The notes under the pieces: model-generated
Told to the model about the DNA's origin: nothing
Databases searched by the model: none
Seen by the model: the letters and a program-made list of their open reading frames with translations, nothing else
Shown: in pieces, positions 47,924 through 60,659 of the stretch
Layout of the letters: each line of letters begins with the position of its first letter
Numbering within the stretch: position 1 is the first letter of the stretch
Made by a program: the position numbers and the translations under genes
Source of the DNA: Allacma fusca
Lineage: Eukaryota; Arthropoda; Collembola; Symphypleona; Sminthuridae
Assembly: GCA_947179485.1 (NCBI GenBank)
Contig: OX359247.1
Span: 6,229,060-6,293,059, forward strand
Reading direction: 5' to 3'
Length of the DNA: 64,000 bases

Positions 47924-48180
47924 ATTTAATAAAAGGATGGAGCATATGAACTTGACATTGAGTGGGTACATTGGAAATTACTACAGACGTTTTTAGAGGG
48001 ATGTCTTATGGAATTTACTATACGGAGGTGACTTCAGGAATTGACCACACGGAGGCCACATATGGAATTAATTACAGGGGGCCCACTTAAGGAACGAAAT
48101 CAGGTAGGTCACATATGGAATTAAAACAGGGAGGTCACTTATGCATTTAACGTGTGCCCTCCATGGTTAAATACATCCAA
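47531..48180 (+). repeat. Right arm of ~650-base inverted duplication
   Basis: Uninterrupted partner of 44738-46028. It ends 49 bases before the ATG of gene D, so its ~27-base tandem units (48010-48150, GGAATTR..GGAGGYCACWTAT) lie where the gene D promoter should be. Confidence 0.88.
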
Positions 48181-48228
48181 CAATATCCGAAAATGTGTGA
48201 ATAAATGTTGTGGGATTAGTGTATAAAG

Positions 48229-51163
48229 ATGGCTAGAAATAAAAATATGATGAAGTTGAAGTCACTGGACGATATCCCAGGAGAAAAAGTTCAATGCTTA
48301 GTTTGTTTGTCAGACGTGGGACCAAATACGAGCTGCGTTCCACTTACAACCGACAATTTCATGAGGGATGTTATTCAAATATTTGGAATTTCAAATTCTT
48401 GGACGTCATTAAATTTATCCCCAGAAAATACTACGTGCTGCTCGTCGTGCTATCAAATTATTGATGAAGCGAAAGGGGTATCGGAAGAAGTTTCGAACCT
48501 GCAGTTGACTCTTTCTTCCTTGCTAGATTCATTAAAGCATCTATTTAAAAGGAGTTACAGAACTTTCAACCAACAGCAGGAACCTGAAGACATGGGTCAA
48601 ACCATTCGACATGCCTTGGTTCAGTGTAAGTAAACCGAAAGTAATCATAAAGTGCCATTTTTTAATTTAGCAAAAATTGTCGTTTTTTGTGGGTGCGCCA
48701 AAGAAATTAAGCTGATAATTTTAAATTCATATTTTAGGTTGGACGCCGTGTGAAGTTCGTATTAAAAAACTGTCAATAAAAACATTTAACAAAAATTGCC
48801 AAATTCAAGAATCACAGAATAAAGTTAAATCAGGAAATGTTGATAGTCATTATATGGGCCACATGAATACCAAGGACCATTCAATTGTTAAGTTGACTTC
48901 AATAAATCGGGTTGTATCTGGTGACACGGAAATTGTTGGAGGTAAAATTAGTGCAGGTAAAAAATCGGAATATGTGAAAAACATTAAAAAGGTTCATGTA
49001 GAAGAAAAGGCAAAAGACACATTCCAGTGCCAGTACTGCGAAAAATTATACAAGAAGGGAAGTTTTTACCGGAAACAATACAACAGGTATATTTTTAAAT
49101 GTGAATTGCCAAACTGCAAGCAGGTAGCTCAAAATTTCAGAGTATTTTGCAAACATCACGAAGCCCAATGTCCACAAAACCCCGATTGCGAGAAATGGAA
49201 ACCAAGACAGAAATCAATCATTGACAAATTTCCTGAAGCCAATTGGCCTATGGAGGATAACGAGACTAAAAATGTCGACCCATTGGTATTACTGCTGAAA
49301 ACAGAAGGAATAGAAGATACTAATGCAGGAGAAAAAGAGCAAAGCGAATTCATGGACGAATGGTTGGATGACAGTTTCGTAACTCGTTCGGAAGAATTTT
49401 TACAAGAAAACGCTAGTCCGGAGAACATGTTCAGTAATGAAACAGAAGAAATTCAAACGTTTCATGTGGAAGTGAAGAAAGGTGTCACATTTCAGTGCAA
49501 GTACTGCAAGAGAATTTTCGAAAAAGGGGCTTTTTACCAGAAACAGTTGAACCGATATATATTCAAATGCGATTTACCAAATTGTACTCAGGTAGCGCAA
49601 AACTTTATGGTTTTACGGAAGCATCATGAAGCATCTTGCCCGAAAAATCCGAATTATGTAAATTGGAGACCCAGGCAGAAAGTAAGAAAAGAAAAAGTTA
49701 ACAAAAGTATTTCTGAAGATAGTGTCGTCAGTATAGAATCTAATCTTCTCCTGGAGCATGGATCAGAAGCAGATCAAAATGCTCGTAAATTTAATGCAAC
49801 AAATTTTAGCAAGAAGATGCCCGACTTATTTCGGTGTCAATATTGTCATCAAGAATACACGAAACAAAGATTTTTCCAGCAAAAACACAACAGATATTTT
49901 TTCAAATGTGATTTGCCAAATTGTTTTCAGGTTGCGCAAAATTTTCGTGTTTTCAGTATGCACCACGAAGCATCGTGCCCAAAAAATCCTAGTTGTTCCA
50001 AATGGAAAAGAAGACAGAAATCAGTCAATGATTTAAATGAACAAATTGGTAATGGAAATGCCAAAGGTGATTTAATGCAAGATGAGGCACAGAGCCAACC
50101 AAAATATGACCCATGGTTTGCTGAAAACGTTTTCTCTGACGCGAGATCAACTACAAAGATCGTAAGAACACTGATAGGACCTGGGAAAGCCAAAAATATT
50201 TTTCTCAACTCCTTCCAATGCAAGTACTGCCTAAAGGAGTACAAGAAAGCCAATTATTTCCAAAGGCAGTCCGGAAAGTTTGTTTTTAAATGTGAATTGC
50301 CAGGGTGTACGAAAGTAACCAAAAACTTTGTAGTATTTCGGCAGCATCACCAAGCATCTTGTCCAAGCAAACCCTTTGAAGATGGAAGTTTCTTTGAGTG
50401 TAAGTACTGTAAGGGCAAGTATCAAAAAAGCAATTACTATAATCCAGAAACGAAAAGGTTCATTTTTAAATGTGACCAGCCAGGCTGTTCAGTTATCGCC
50501 CAGAACTTCCCAGTTTTCCGGAAGCATCATGAAGCCACCTGTCCTGAAAAGCCTACCCCTACCGCAGAAACATTCTGTTGTGGAATATGCGACAAGCAAT
50601 TCGCATCCATGAAGACTTTACAAAATCATCAAATCGTTTTCCACACACGGAATTACAGTTACTTCTGTGATAAATGTGGGACTGGGGCTGTTAGCTTGAC
50701 GGCGCTTAATGTTCACATGCTTATGCATAGCGAAAGGAAATACACCTGTGCGGCCTGTCCAGCAAGTTTCAGGCGGAAGCAGCACCTTCGTAATCATGAA
50801 TTACGACTACATAGCCAAAATTTACCTCATATGTGTGACACTTGCGGCAAAAGGTTTTCCGTTCGCCAGGGCTTAAGGATGCATTTACAAAATATGCACG
50901 GAATATCCGGAACAGGTGTCTGTCCAATCTGCAAGAAAACTTTCAAAAGCCCTCATTACGTCCGTAATCACATTTGGTCTACACATAGAAAGCTCCGGAA
51001 ACCCAAATCGCAGTCTTTGAAAAGCAGAGTTGACCTTGCAGGCACCGAAGCAAATAAACTACTCGATAGACTTGAAATCGAGCTAGGTGACGAAAATTCT
51101 GTTTCTGCAGTAAGTGCTTTCTCTACTTCCTCTCCGGATAATGTTGTAACAGTCGGGTTTTAA
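48229..51163 (+). CDS. Zinc-finger protein D: ZAD-like + 5 HH-C modules + 5 C2H2
   Basis: Exons 48229-48625 and 48738-51163 give 940 residues. The ZAD-like domain has CLVC (~24-27) and CSSC (~70), then a long amphipathic helix (AKGVSEEVSNLQLTLSSLL). The phase-1 intron splits the Cys of C-W-T-P-C. Five modules begin at ~228, ~384, ~498, ~625 and ~685. The first three are strikingly alike in their second half (NRYIFKC-x4-C-x-QVAQNF, then HHEA-x-CP-x-NP), which points to internal duplication within this gene. Linkers between modules 1-4 are long and acidic; modules 4 and 5 are nearly adjacent. Five C2H2 fingers (CGIC, CDKC, CAAC, CDTC, CPIC) run from ~744 to ~870, and a ~70-residue tail follows. 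Probable nuclear DNA-binding factor; target unknown. Confidence 0.9.
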
Positions 51164-51600
51164 ATTTTGGATTTTGTTTGGATAATTCAAAACTCCCTAC
51201 TCATAAATTATGATTCAAGTAGCTCTTTTATTCTTGATATTATCATGTTTTTACTTTTAATTCCCTGGCGGTATCAATACAAAGTTATTGATTAAGCTGA
51301 TATTTGTTTTTACTATTTCATGTTTATAGGGATTGATATCATAAATTTTATACAATTTCCGGTCTGTTTACCCATAATTAGTATTACAATTCCAGGTAGC
51401 AGCAAAACATTGTCCCCCACCCAAGTGGAAATGTCGATAGCTTTAACGTAAATGTAAGAGCAAAAAGAACAGTTTTCGTTGAATTAACGTAAAAATGTTT
51501 ACCGTTAATTTTTAAAGAAAGATTTACGTAAATTGTTTACCTGAAAAAAAGGTAACTGCTAAATATTGGCTCAAGACTGCTCCGGGACGAGATACTGCTA
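51164..51600. other. 3' flank of gene D
   Basis: AT-rich, with loosely repeated TTTACGTAAA words at 51440-51550. No gene. Confidence 0.4.
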
Positions 51601-51999
51601 AGGCGGCATGCATAAATTATATAACCTTTTTGACCACCTCTGGCCCCGAGTAACGCATACGTAACGCTGTCGTCTTACCCCCACGATCATACATAACGCA
51701 ATGATAATTAATTTATGCATAACTTCAGTAATTAGTACTAAAATTATGTCGCAAATTACTCTTGTCTTGTAGAAATTGCAGTCCTGTGATTTTCACACAT
51801 ATTCTTAAAAATTAAACCTCGCTCTCAAATATTTTCACTAAATATGCCAAGAATGCCTGCGCGTTGAAATCGGGTCTAATCAAATATTGAGTTAGGTAAA
51901 AGAATACAAAAGTACCACCTAGTGTTCGTAACGTTAGCATAATGTTAAGAAAAACCACAACCGATCGACTAAGCGTTACATATTTTATGCATGCCGCCT
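51601..51999. mobile_element. MITE with GGCGGCATGCATAAA tips
   Basis: Inverted ends AGGCGGCATGCATAAA, continuing as WTATRTAAC, at both borders (25 bases with two differences). The interior repeats TAACGCATACGTAACGC and CATAACGC words. 399 bases, no coding frame. Flanks are CTA on the left and AATC on the right, so the target duplication is unclear (possibly TA with one change). Confidence 0.7.
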
Positions 52000-52379
52000 A
52001 ATCGAGCAGATAATTCTGTCTTGATATAAAGTCCTATTCCATTAACGTTTGACTTTACCTGTTGATTTGATTTTGTCATAATTATTACAGTTTATTATCA
52101 CGTCCGGTTTGGATTAAAGTGAATGATGTTCACAGTAACGTTTCTAATTACTTATTTTCATAGAATGTTCATTTTGCAAATATTTTTATTAAGAATACAT
52201 TTCAAAATCGTTAATTTATGGAAAATTGTGTTGGTTAATATGACAAGTTTTTCACGTATATTTTACGACTTTCTGTACCTTCAAAGGTCGCAAATTTGCA
52301 ATTACCCTTCCAAGCAATGTAATGACAGACTTCCGACTTGTCGTCCACTCAGTTAACACATAAATCGGTATCATAGCAT
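52000..52379. other. Spacer
   Basis: AT-rich; the frame at 52123-52356 has no family features. Confidence 0.35.
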
Positions 52380-53212
52380 TGGGACAACTTGTGGGCAAAA
52401 ATAAATGCAAAAATTGTCCCCAAGAGTTTAGTGTCTTACCAGAACTGATAGAACGTAGAAAGGTACATATAAAAAGAGAACAAATCGTGCCCACTCCAAA
52501 ACGAATGAAATATTACAAAGGCATATGACGTATCATGTAAATGGAAGCAAATTTTTCAAATGTGAATTCTGTGATCAGAAATTTGTAAAATTATCTATTA
52601 AAATTATTTATTTATGTTTAAGAATTATGTGAATACTGAACATACACCAGAATCCTAAAGAGCTTTAACACGCACTCTTTGTGGAAAAGCTTTCTCGTCT
52701 AAATAGAGATTAAATGAACACTTGATTATGCACAATAGGGAAAAGATTTCCCTTGCATGGTTGAATGCCATAGTAAAGAGTATGGCCAACAATTATACCT
52801 GCTCGAGATTCATACTGTAGTGCATTCCACGTACCCTCAGTGTCATACAGATATTTGTGGAAATAAATATAGGTAGTACACAAGTATCCATAATACTCAC
52901 CTTTTAATGTGCCACACTGAGCCTCGCTTCCCTTGTGATATTTGTGAGAAAAAGCTTAAGACTAGGGCACTATTGCAAAAACATAAGTTTTGTGTTCATT
53001 CCAAATCTGAGCCGCAATTTCCCTGCCACTTGTGTGGAAAGCTGTTTAAAACGAAGGAATATGTTATCAATCATATATTACTCCACAACACCACTCATGA
53101 GAAGAGGCGAAAGCGAAAGGACAGAATTCCATCGATCCTGATGTTGTCGGCGATATTGTTAATAGCAATACGGATTGTAGCTATCGCATTGACGCCTTTC
53201 TTGTATATTTGA
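52380..53212 (+). pseudogene. Decayed C2H2 zinc-finger remnant (after gene D)
   Basis: Finger-like scraps in shifting frames. NKCKNCPQEFSVLPELIERRK lies near 52400 and KFFKCEFCDQKFVKL near 52550. A last stretch from 52907 holds two complete fingers, FPCDICEKKLKTRALLQKHK and FPCHLCGKLFKTKEYVINHI, followed by KRRKRKDR and a hydrophobic run. Stops separate the parts and no ZAD-like exon precedes them. The 101-codon piece could still be read as a small protein, but its context says remnant. It does not belong clearly to the HH-C module family. Confidence 0.65.
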
Positions 53213-54521
53213 GCAGAACTGCACTCATACATTGTAATAACAAGATCTCACAATCTGATAGATACATATCTGAATCTCGCTGCAGAGTTTTGCATCTTAA
53301 TTAATGTTTAAAACCTTTTTAGGCGTGACACGTATATTTTGTAATTGTTTTTTCGTGTAATTCGGATATTGAAACCTACGCTTTATTCGGCATTTTTGCA
53401 ATAAATGTGGAAGAAAACCTTTCAAAAATTATTTAATGGGGAAACCAAGTAAATGTAGGTGCACAAAAACTACAAAAACCATTCTTCTATACTTTCCCCC
53501 ATTATTTCCTGTAAAAACCCTACTAATCACGGCAATCAGCTATGCCTAACAGTTTTTAACAAATAAAATAAAGTGTTTTAGTGACTGAATGTCTGTTACC
53601 AATGCTACTCCAGTTATTTAGGTCTGTCCTTCGATTCTGACTTAATTCTTTCTGTACATAAGATCATTTTGTCATAAAAACACCTACACCGGACATGGAT
53701 GCCATACATATGTGGTATACTGTAGTTTAAATGTCGAGAGGTGGGATTCGGGCTTAACTTTAACCCGGCACAAACCCGTAAACATTTTTAACAGCTCGCC
53801 TGAAACAAATACAGAACCAAACCTGATATCGACAGTTCCCATTATTTATTTACAGCCCGAACCCTGTTGGAACCCGACGTCGATTATTATTTACGGGCTG
53901 AACCCACGCAAAAAACCCGGCCGATTGGGGTAAGGGTCTGCCCGATCTCAAAGCCCGCTTCCGGGCTTCCGCTGTATCCCACAACTTGATCACGATGTCC
54001 TTAACCATAATGCTACTGTACCAGGCTCTGAATCTCATCATTCACCAATGCAGAATATTCTTTCTAAAATAATTCCCACAGATACGATTTATTGTGCTGC
54101 ATAACAACCTTCAATGTTAGTCATTAGGGTTTTCATACTTTAGAATAATTATTCTTTCAACTAATTTCTTAAATTTTGATGTTGAACCTTGAACGTATGA
54201 AATACTGTTATCTCGAACCTCGGTAACGGTAATCCAAATAGATATACTAACACCTACCAAAGCAGAAAATTAAAGAGTAAAAAGTTGTCGGTGTTGGAGT
54301 GTCAGGTCAGAGGTCAGAGCAGAGCTATACTTCTTTAATCACACTAATCGGAGAGGAAAGAAATCTTTTGATGATATCCAGTCAAATCCACTAATGTCCT
54401 CCAGACCAAGATCCTTATTCATTATCCATTGTACATGAATGAGTTATTTGTGTCTACAACAAATATTAAATTATTAACTCAATTGCTCAGTGTCCAGAAA
54501 TAAATTTATAAAGAAGAAAAA
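53213..54521. other. Spacer with a CCCG-rich repeat island
   Basis: Between ~53735 and ~53985 the sequence has repeated AACCCG/CGGGCT words, with GTGGGATTCGGGC at the left and GCTGTATCCCAC at the right as weak inverted ends. It resembles another short-word-rich MITE, not proved. The rest is AT-rich. Confidence 0.35.
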
Positions 54522-55274
54522 ATGGCCGGAGCAGGAGGAGGAGGAGGAAACACTTGGGCTGAAGTATTGGAAAAGAAAATCGGAGAATACACAGGAACAA
54601 ATGTCAAGTTTTCCGACCTTATGGATGCTGGTAAGAAAAAAACCAGCCATGTTCCAATCGCAGGCTATTAATCCGGCTAATTGTTTTTATAGCTCAACGT
54701 AATTTCCAAGAAATTAACAAGAGTGTAACTGAGGGAAAGAACGATATGGCTGAAAAATTAAAGATAGGTAACTGATTTACTATTGCCGTCTGTATACAAA
54801 ATTACAATATTATGAAGAATATGTCCAATCCTACAAGCAAGCTCATTTGGAAAAAGCTTGACTAAAAAATACGGCAGTGATTGCAAACAATTAATACTTA
54901 TTAAATTGGTTTATACTTCCATAATCCATCAAATTCGTCATCCTTCTTATTACTGATTGACTGTAGCTCAAACTGAACTGTCTGGCCAAATGAAGACTAG
55001 AAAAGAAATCATAATGAAAGCATTGGATGACCAGTACAAAAGTATTTACTCTGAAAACCAGTACAACAAAGCCAAGGTTGATGGATTTCAAAAGAGCGTC
55101 AACCAAGCACTGGACGAGGTTGCTGATAAAACCAATCAACAGTATAAGGATGCCATGGAGAAGATGAAGATTTACCAGGGGAAAACTAAAGAAGATTTCA
55201 ACAAGTACTACAACGATACGAAAGTCAAATTGAATAATTTTTATGACGAAGCGATTAAAAAGATTCAACCCTAA
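54522..55274 (+). CDS. Small helical charged protein, family unknown
   Basis: Exons 54522-54630, 54693-54767 and 54967-55274, both introns in phase 1, give 163 residues. After an Ala/Gly start (MAGAGGGGGNTW) almost the whole chain is predicted amphipathic helix with Lys/Glu/Gln heptad-like spacing: AEVLEKKIGEYTG, AQRNFQEINKSVTEG, AQTELSGQMKTRKEIIMKAL, YKDAMEKMKIYQGKTKEDF, and a final FYDEAIKKIQP. There is no signal peptide, membrane segment or Cys. Both downstream exons start with the same split codon followed by AQ, hinting that the exons arose from one another. The overall look recalls exchangeable lipid-binding helical bundles or coiled-coil proteins, but I recognise no family. The clean splice phases and coding bias make it a likely real gene. 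Confidence 0.7.
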
Positions 55275-56657
55275 AAGTTATCAGTAGCTGAGAATTGTTT
55301 AGGAGGACACCTGGACAATTGGGAGGGTCACTGTTATATTTTTTTCCTCTTAAAGATCTGCACTCTTGCTTTATTATAGGAGCTGTTGTAATGTTATAAA
55401 TTCATATCGTTACAATATTACAATCTGCATATAATAATTGACATGACTCTTGTATCTTGCCTCTGTCCACGTCCCGGGTCTCAATCCTGCTCAATTTAGT
55501 CCATAATAAGAATGATTATTTTCGAAGCCAATATATGTCAAATAAAATCAAAATTCGATGCTCATTTTTTCTGCGTCAATCTTTCCATCTTCCCAATTTG
55601 GCTTTGGTATACACAGTCACTATATTGCCATTAGATTTGATACGGAGTCTGTAGAATAACTACGTCTACAGACTTGAATTTTTAATACAATGTTTCTGCG
55701 CACGTTTCTTTCACCACTGCTTAAATTATATTGATTTAATTTGTTATTAAATCCAACACACTGACTAATTATTTTTTCCGCTGTTTTTCTTTTCATAAGG
55801 AAGGGACCAGAAAGACAAGAATATGTATTTGCATTGGACTTGAATTCAGAAGCTCATGCTGCCCTCTGCTTATTGAACAGAATATCAGTGTCTAGAGTTA
55901 TGAGGGCAAAAGCAAAGGCTTTTAGAGTCACGTCTCTTCACTGCAGCCTCAAAACTAGGGTGTTCGAATGCTTGGCTATACTGGCTATAGCGGGAAGTGA
56001 ATTTTTAAATGATTGGAATGTGTGAGTCACAGGTCTTAGTAAACAGCGTATAGCGTCAATTCATCACTAGTGATTTAAAACATTTAATTTTTAAAATTAA
56101 TTCTGTTTCAACATTTTTGTGTATAGTGATTATCCAGTGTGAATTAATTATTTGATACTGTAAGTGTCAAGCCAAGTATTGTGCAAGTATTGTTAGAAGA
56201 CATTTTGTGAAGGAGTTTATCGGGCTTCGCATACTTTATTAATATTCCCTGATGTATTTATTTAAAATTTATTCTGAAACTGAAAGTGTATACGCATATA
56301 AATACGTAATAATATGATATAGAATGCGCTGAATTGAACTGAAGTTACTGAAGTATTTGAAGCTAAAATGTAATGTAATTTATGAACATCCCTATTTCAT
56401 TTATCTATTCGAAATAAATATTAGTTGTAGTAATTGTCATTCTAATTTATTCTGACTTGATAATAATAATATAATACTACATAGTCCATTTGATTGGGAA
56501 ATAATTTCCACCTGCTAAATGTTTTTATATTCTTGTAACGTAACTATAAAATAATAGGGTATGTCCTGTCATTATGAATTCTTGTGACAGTTCCAACTAA
56601 TTTTATTATTCTTACAGATACCCTCCACGTCCACTATTGAACTGTCATACGACCACG
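55275..56657. other. Spacer before gene F
   Basis: 3' flank of the helical-protein gene, then AT-rich sequence. An open frame at 55834-56025 (SEAHAALCLLNRISVSRV...) shows no family feature and has no splice partners. Not called. Confidence 0.4.
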
Positions 56658-59600
56658 ATGGAAGTAGATATTAAGCCTCGTGTAGAGGTGAGCCCAGAGT
56701 TGTGTGCTGAAGTAAATAGCTACCAAACTGAGGAATCAATAACCTTTGACTATCCGTTGGATCAGCCTGGTGATACGATTGCGTTGGGCCGTGTTATAAA
56801 CAGACAGGAGGTCACAGTCGATATTTGTCTGTTGTGCTGCCGGAAATTGAACCCAACAGAGAGTCATAGATCACCCTTGGATCAACTGAATGAGCTTCGT
56901 CGGGTTTTTCGAATTTCCTCAGCCTCGTTCGAACACCTAATGACAAGTGTTGAGTTGCCGTCAGAAGTATTTTGTAGTGAATGTACCAAGCAGTTGTTTG
57001 ATGCAGTAGGCATTTTATCCCAGATTGAATGCCTTCAAAATGAGTTGAGAAAGGCAGCGAAGATTATGCAGGAAAATGTATTGCAGCATCAAGTCAGGGA
57101 GGGTGACCTCATTTCGAAGTGGATGAAGCAAGCAAGGAAATTGTTATCCCAGTGTGAGTAAGCAGTATTGATGATTGGAACATTTAGAGTGTATTGTATA
57201 TGGATAGTACATTAATCTTCGGAATTTTGAAAATCAACAATTACTTACTTGGGTTCTTACAGGCTTTGCCCCTTGTGAGATTGCTGTAAACTTATCCGAA
57301 ACTCAAGCACAGTATAAAAAGCAGAAGGTTTCAGACCCTCTTGGACATTGTTGTACTGAATCGGAAAACCCTATGGTTGAACAAGTGAATTTAATTTCTG
57401 GCGACAGCAGCGTACTGGCAACCGATTTTTCAGTAAAAAAAGAAACTTATTTGGAGAAAAATATAAACTTTTCTATCGAGAGAAGCGACCCACTAACTGA
57501 AGCATTGGTGGAAACTGAGGTTTATATCAATGAACGCGATATTTTCAGCGATGGTACGTTGGCTTTTGATGATTTGTTTTACTTTCTGATGTGGCTATTG
57601 GCAATGATTAAAATTTTCTTCCAGGTGCCGAAGTCATTTGGAACGATCCAGGAGACTCTGTGTACGTGGTTGGTAATCGTGGTAATGATGATCACTTTAG
57701 TCATAACAGTGAATTCTTCCAAGGTGGTATGGTGGAAGAAGTGGAGGTTAATGAAAATTGTCATGCTCACGGAGCAAATCAAAAACGAGAGTGCAAGCCC
57801 CGAATCAGTAAGACTCTTCAAACGAATCCCAAGTCAAATAGGAAGTACTGGAATGGAAAGGTTGTTTCTCTGAACTGTCCTTACTGTGAAAGAAAAATAT
57901 GTCGTGAAGACTACCGGACAGAAACTGGCAATTATATTTTCAAATGTTTTCCCGGCTGCTGCAACAAAACGATGAGTACATTCTTTAATCTTGTTTGTCA
58001 TCACGAAGCCTATTGTCCTTCAAAACCCAAATTTTTACGACCTAGGAAAGTTGCCTCGAGAGCAGTAGTACAAAATTTTTTAGGATCTCATTCTTGGATC
58101 CATGATACTAACAAAAAGGTATCAGCGTTTGAATGTGGTATATGTTTTATGGTAATGTCGCGGTCGAATTATCAAGATGATTCTGGTCAATTCGTCTTTA
58201 AATGTACTTGGGATTCGTGTGCTAAAATTACAAACAGCTTTCCTAATTTGTGCTGGCATCATATACGGCACTGCTCGAACGCATCTGGAGTAACTTCAAG
58301 AAAAAGCCAGAGGAGAAGTTCGGGTATGGACAAGCACGTAACCACTAGATACGTCCCAGGAAGTCAGGTTGGGGCGGGTCGTAGGTATGACCAAAGGGGT
58401 GTGTTGACTTCCTTGGAGTGCCCTTGCTGTGAAAAGACACTAAAATATGCCGACTTCATCGATGAAAGTACAAGTAGCTATGTGTTTAAGTGTCCTCCTA
58501 TATGTTGTAACAAAGTTTTCACCACATTTCCAAACCTCGTATTTCATCATGAATCACGTTGTAAACCGGTTGATGCACCCGTAGTAACTGATGGGTCTCT
58601 TGAAACTGATCCCATTGACTACAGGGAAGAAGCCACAGAGGCATCGAAAGAAATACGTACTCTAAATCCTGTAGTCCAAGAATCGTTTCAATGCAAGTAT
58701 TGCCATGAAGAGTTCAAACGGGCAGAGTGTGAATATGTGAATCCTGATGGATCTGTACTGTTCAAAAGTTACTTACCAAATTGTTTGACCACGTTTACTT
58801 CGTTCTTAGTCCTTAAAAATCATCATGAATTAACATGTCCCAAGAGATCCACTGACGAAATGGCTTATAACTCATGTGACCAAACTTCCAGTGGTATGAA
58901 GCACCTTCAGATGCATAGTTCAAAAGAGCACCCTCACCCTCCGAATTGTAAATCCATGTGCAATGTTTGTGGAAAAGGCTTTGTGAACAAAAAAGCTCTT
59001 CACATACATAAAATGACGAATCATAACACCGACAAAAAATTCAAATGTTCAATGTGCTACTCATTTTTCAAAAGCAAAGTTAATCGACAGACACATCAGC
59101 GACGCATTCATTATAATCACAAAAAATTCAAATGTTCAATCTGCTCCTCGTTTTTCAACAGAAGGGACGGTCTAAAGGAGCATCAACGACGTGTTCATAA
59201 TCATGTTCCTCCAACATTAGAGACAACTAGTCTCAATTTTTCAAACGTAAATCGAACATTTGATCAGCACGGTAAATTGGTTGCTTTCTGTTGTCCCTAT
59301 TGCCATAAAAAACTTTCGCGGGATGACTATGTTTGCGAATCTGGAGGATACGTGTTCAAATGTTTCGTGAACTGCTGCAACAAAGTCATGGGTAGTTTCT
59401 TCAACCTCGTTAATCATCACGAAGCTAGCTGCACTTCGAAACCGAAAACACTTCGTTCCAAGGTCAGAAAGACAAGAGTCGTCTCTCACAATCACGAACT
59501 TGGGAACCGATTCAAAAATAGTCAAAAACAAGGTGGACGAGATGTAGACCACGCTTGGAGTGCACCGCTATCCGTTAATATAAAACCAACTCAGACTTCC

Positions 59601-60659
59601 TTCCATTTCCATGAAGAATTTTCTCCTGAGAACTCTTGGGACCAGTATGTAGTGAATGATGAACCAGTTTACCGAGAAGTAGACCAAAATAGTTTCAACT
59701 CGTATGACTGCCCACACTGCCAAAGGAACCTGGCTGTAGAAGACTACTCTACCGAAACTGATGAATACTTTTTTAAGTGCCTATCCGACGGATGTGATGA
59801 AGTAGCTGAGGATTTCTCTCACCTAGTGTCCCACCATCAAAATTGTTGTCCTTCTAAGCCAGAAGTTTTGAAAATAAATATAGATGACTCCAATGGAGAC
59901 AAAAAAGAGATCTCTGAAATATCTGAAGAAACGAAAAGTAGCGGTAATGACAATGGAAGCAAAAATTTAGTAGAATCGAATGTTGACCTAAACACTTCGA
60001 GTTGTAGCGAAAGTAACAATCGCATACATTTTAAGTCTCCATATGTCCAGGAAAAATCTGAAAAGGATAGCGTACGCATCGTGGCTTCAAGTATTAGCAA
60101 CACTGTCAATCGAATTTTCGACTTAGACGGACTAGTAGTTGAGTACGACTGTCCCATTTGTCGAAGGAATTTCTCCAGGGAAAATTACTCTAACAGCATG
60201 GACAGCGATGTAACCGAAAGTTTGTCTGACCAGTTCCATGAATCAGATGATAATTTCCTAAAATTTATATCTCAGCATGAAGCATTGTGCTCTTCCCAGT
60301 CGACTGGCCTTTGTGGTGACGACACCAAAAGTGATGTTGTTGAGAAGCTGATAAAAGTGACAAGAGCAGCCAAACGAACTCTTTCCTCAGATTGTGAGCT
60401 GACTAGAAAGAGTCTTGGCGACAGCGGTTTCATCTATGATAATCATCACGAGCTCGTAGCTTTTCATTGCAGATCCTGTCCACTACAACTGTCTCGGTCC
60501 GACTTTAAAACACAAAGGGGAATTTTTGTCTTCAAATGCACAACAGGTTCCTGCAAGATGATCACAGACAATTTTGCTAATTTGGCTTTCCATCATAGAT
60601 CTCATTGTGCTGGAATTCCTCTTTATCGACAATTGATGACGCCACAGATGTGGATGTAA
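56658..60659 (+). CDS. Zinc-finger protein F: ZAD-like + 4 modules + 3 C2H2 + 4 modules
   Basis: Exons 56658-57153, 57263-57553 and 57625-60659 give 1273 residues. I chose the ATG at 56658 because it restores the MEVDIKP start shared with gene C. ZAD-like domain: CLLC (~57-60), then CSEC (~115). Intron 1 splits the Cys of C-F-A-P-C; this gene has an extra phase-1 intron 2. Modules start at ~346, ~431, ~526 and ~617; the fourth has FKS in place of FKC. A broken C2H2 stretch follows and then three C2H2 fingers (CNVC, CSMC, CSIC, ~708-788). Four more modules lie at ~817, ~957, ~1103 and ~1210; the third of these has lost its central Cys pair and one His. The protein stops soon after the last module, with no carboxyl C2H2 array. 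It reads like two family members end to end, the second cut short. Confidence 0.88.
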
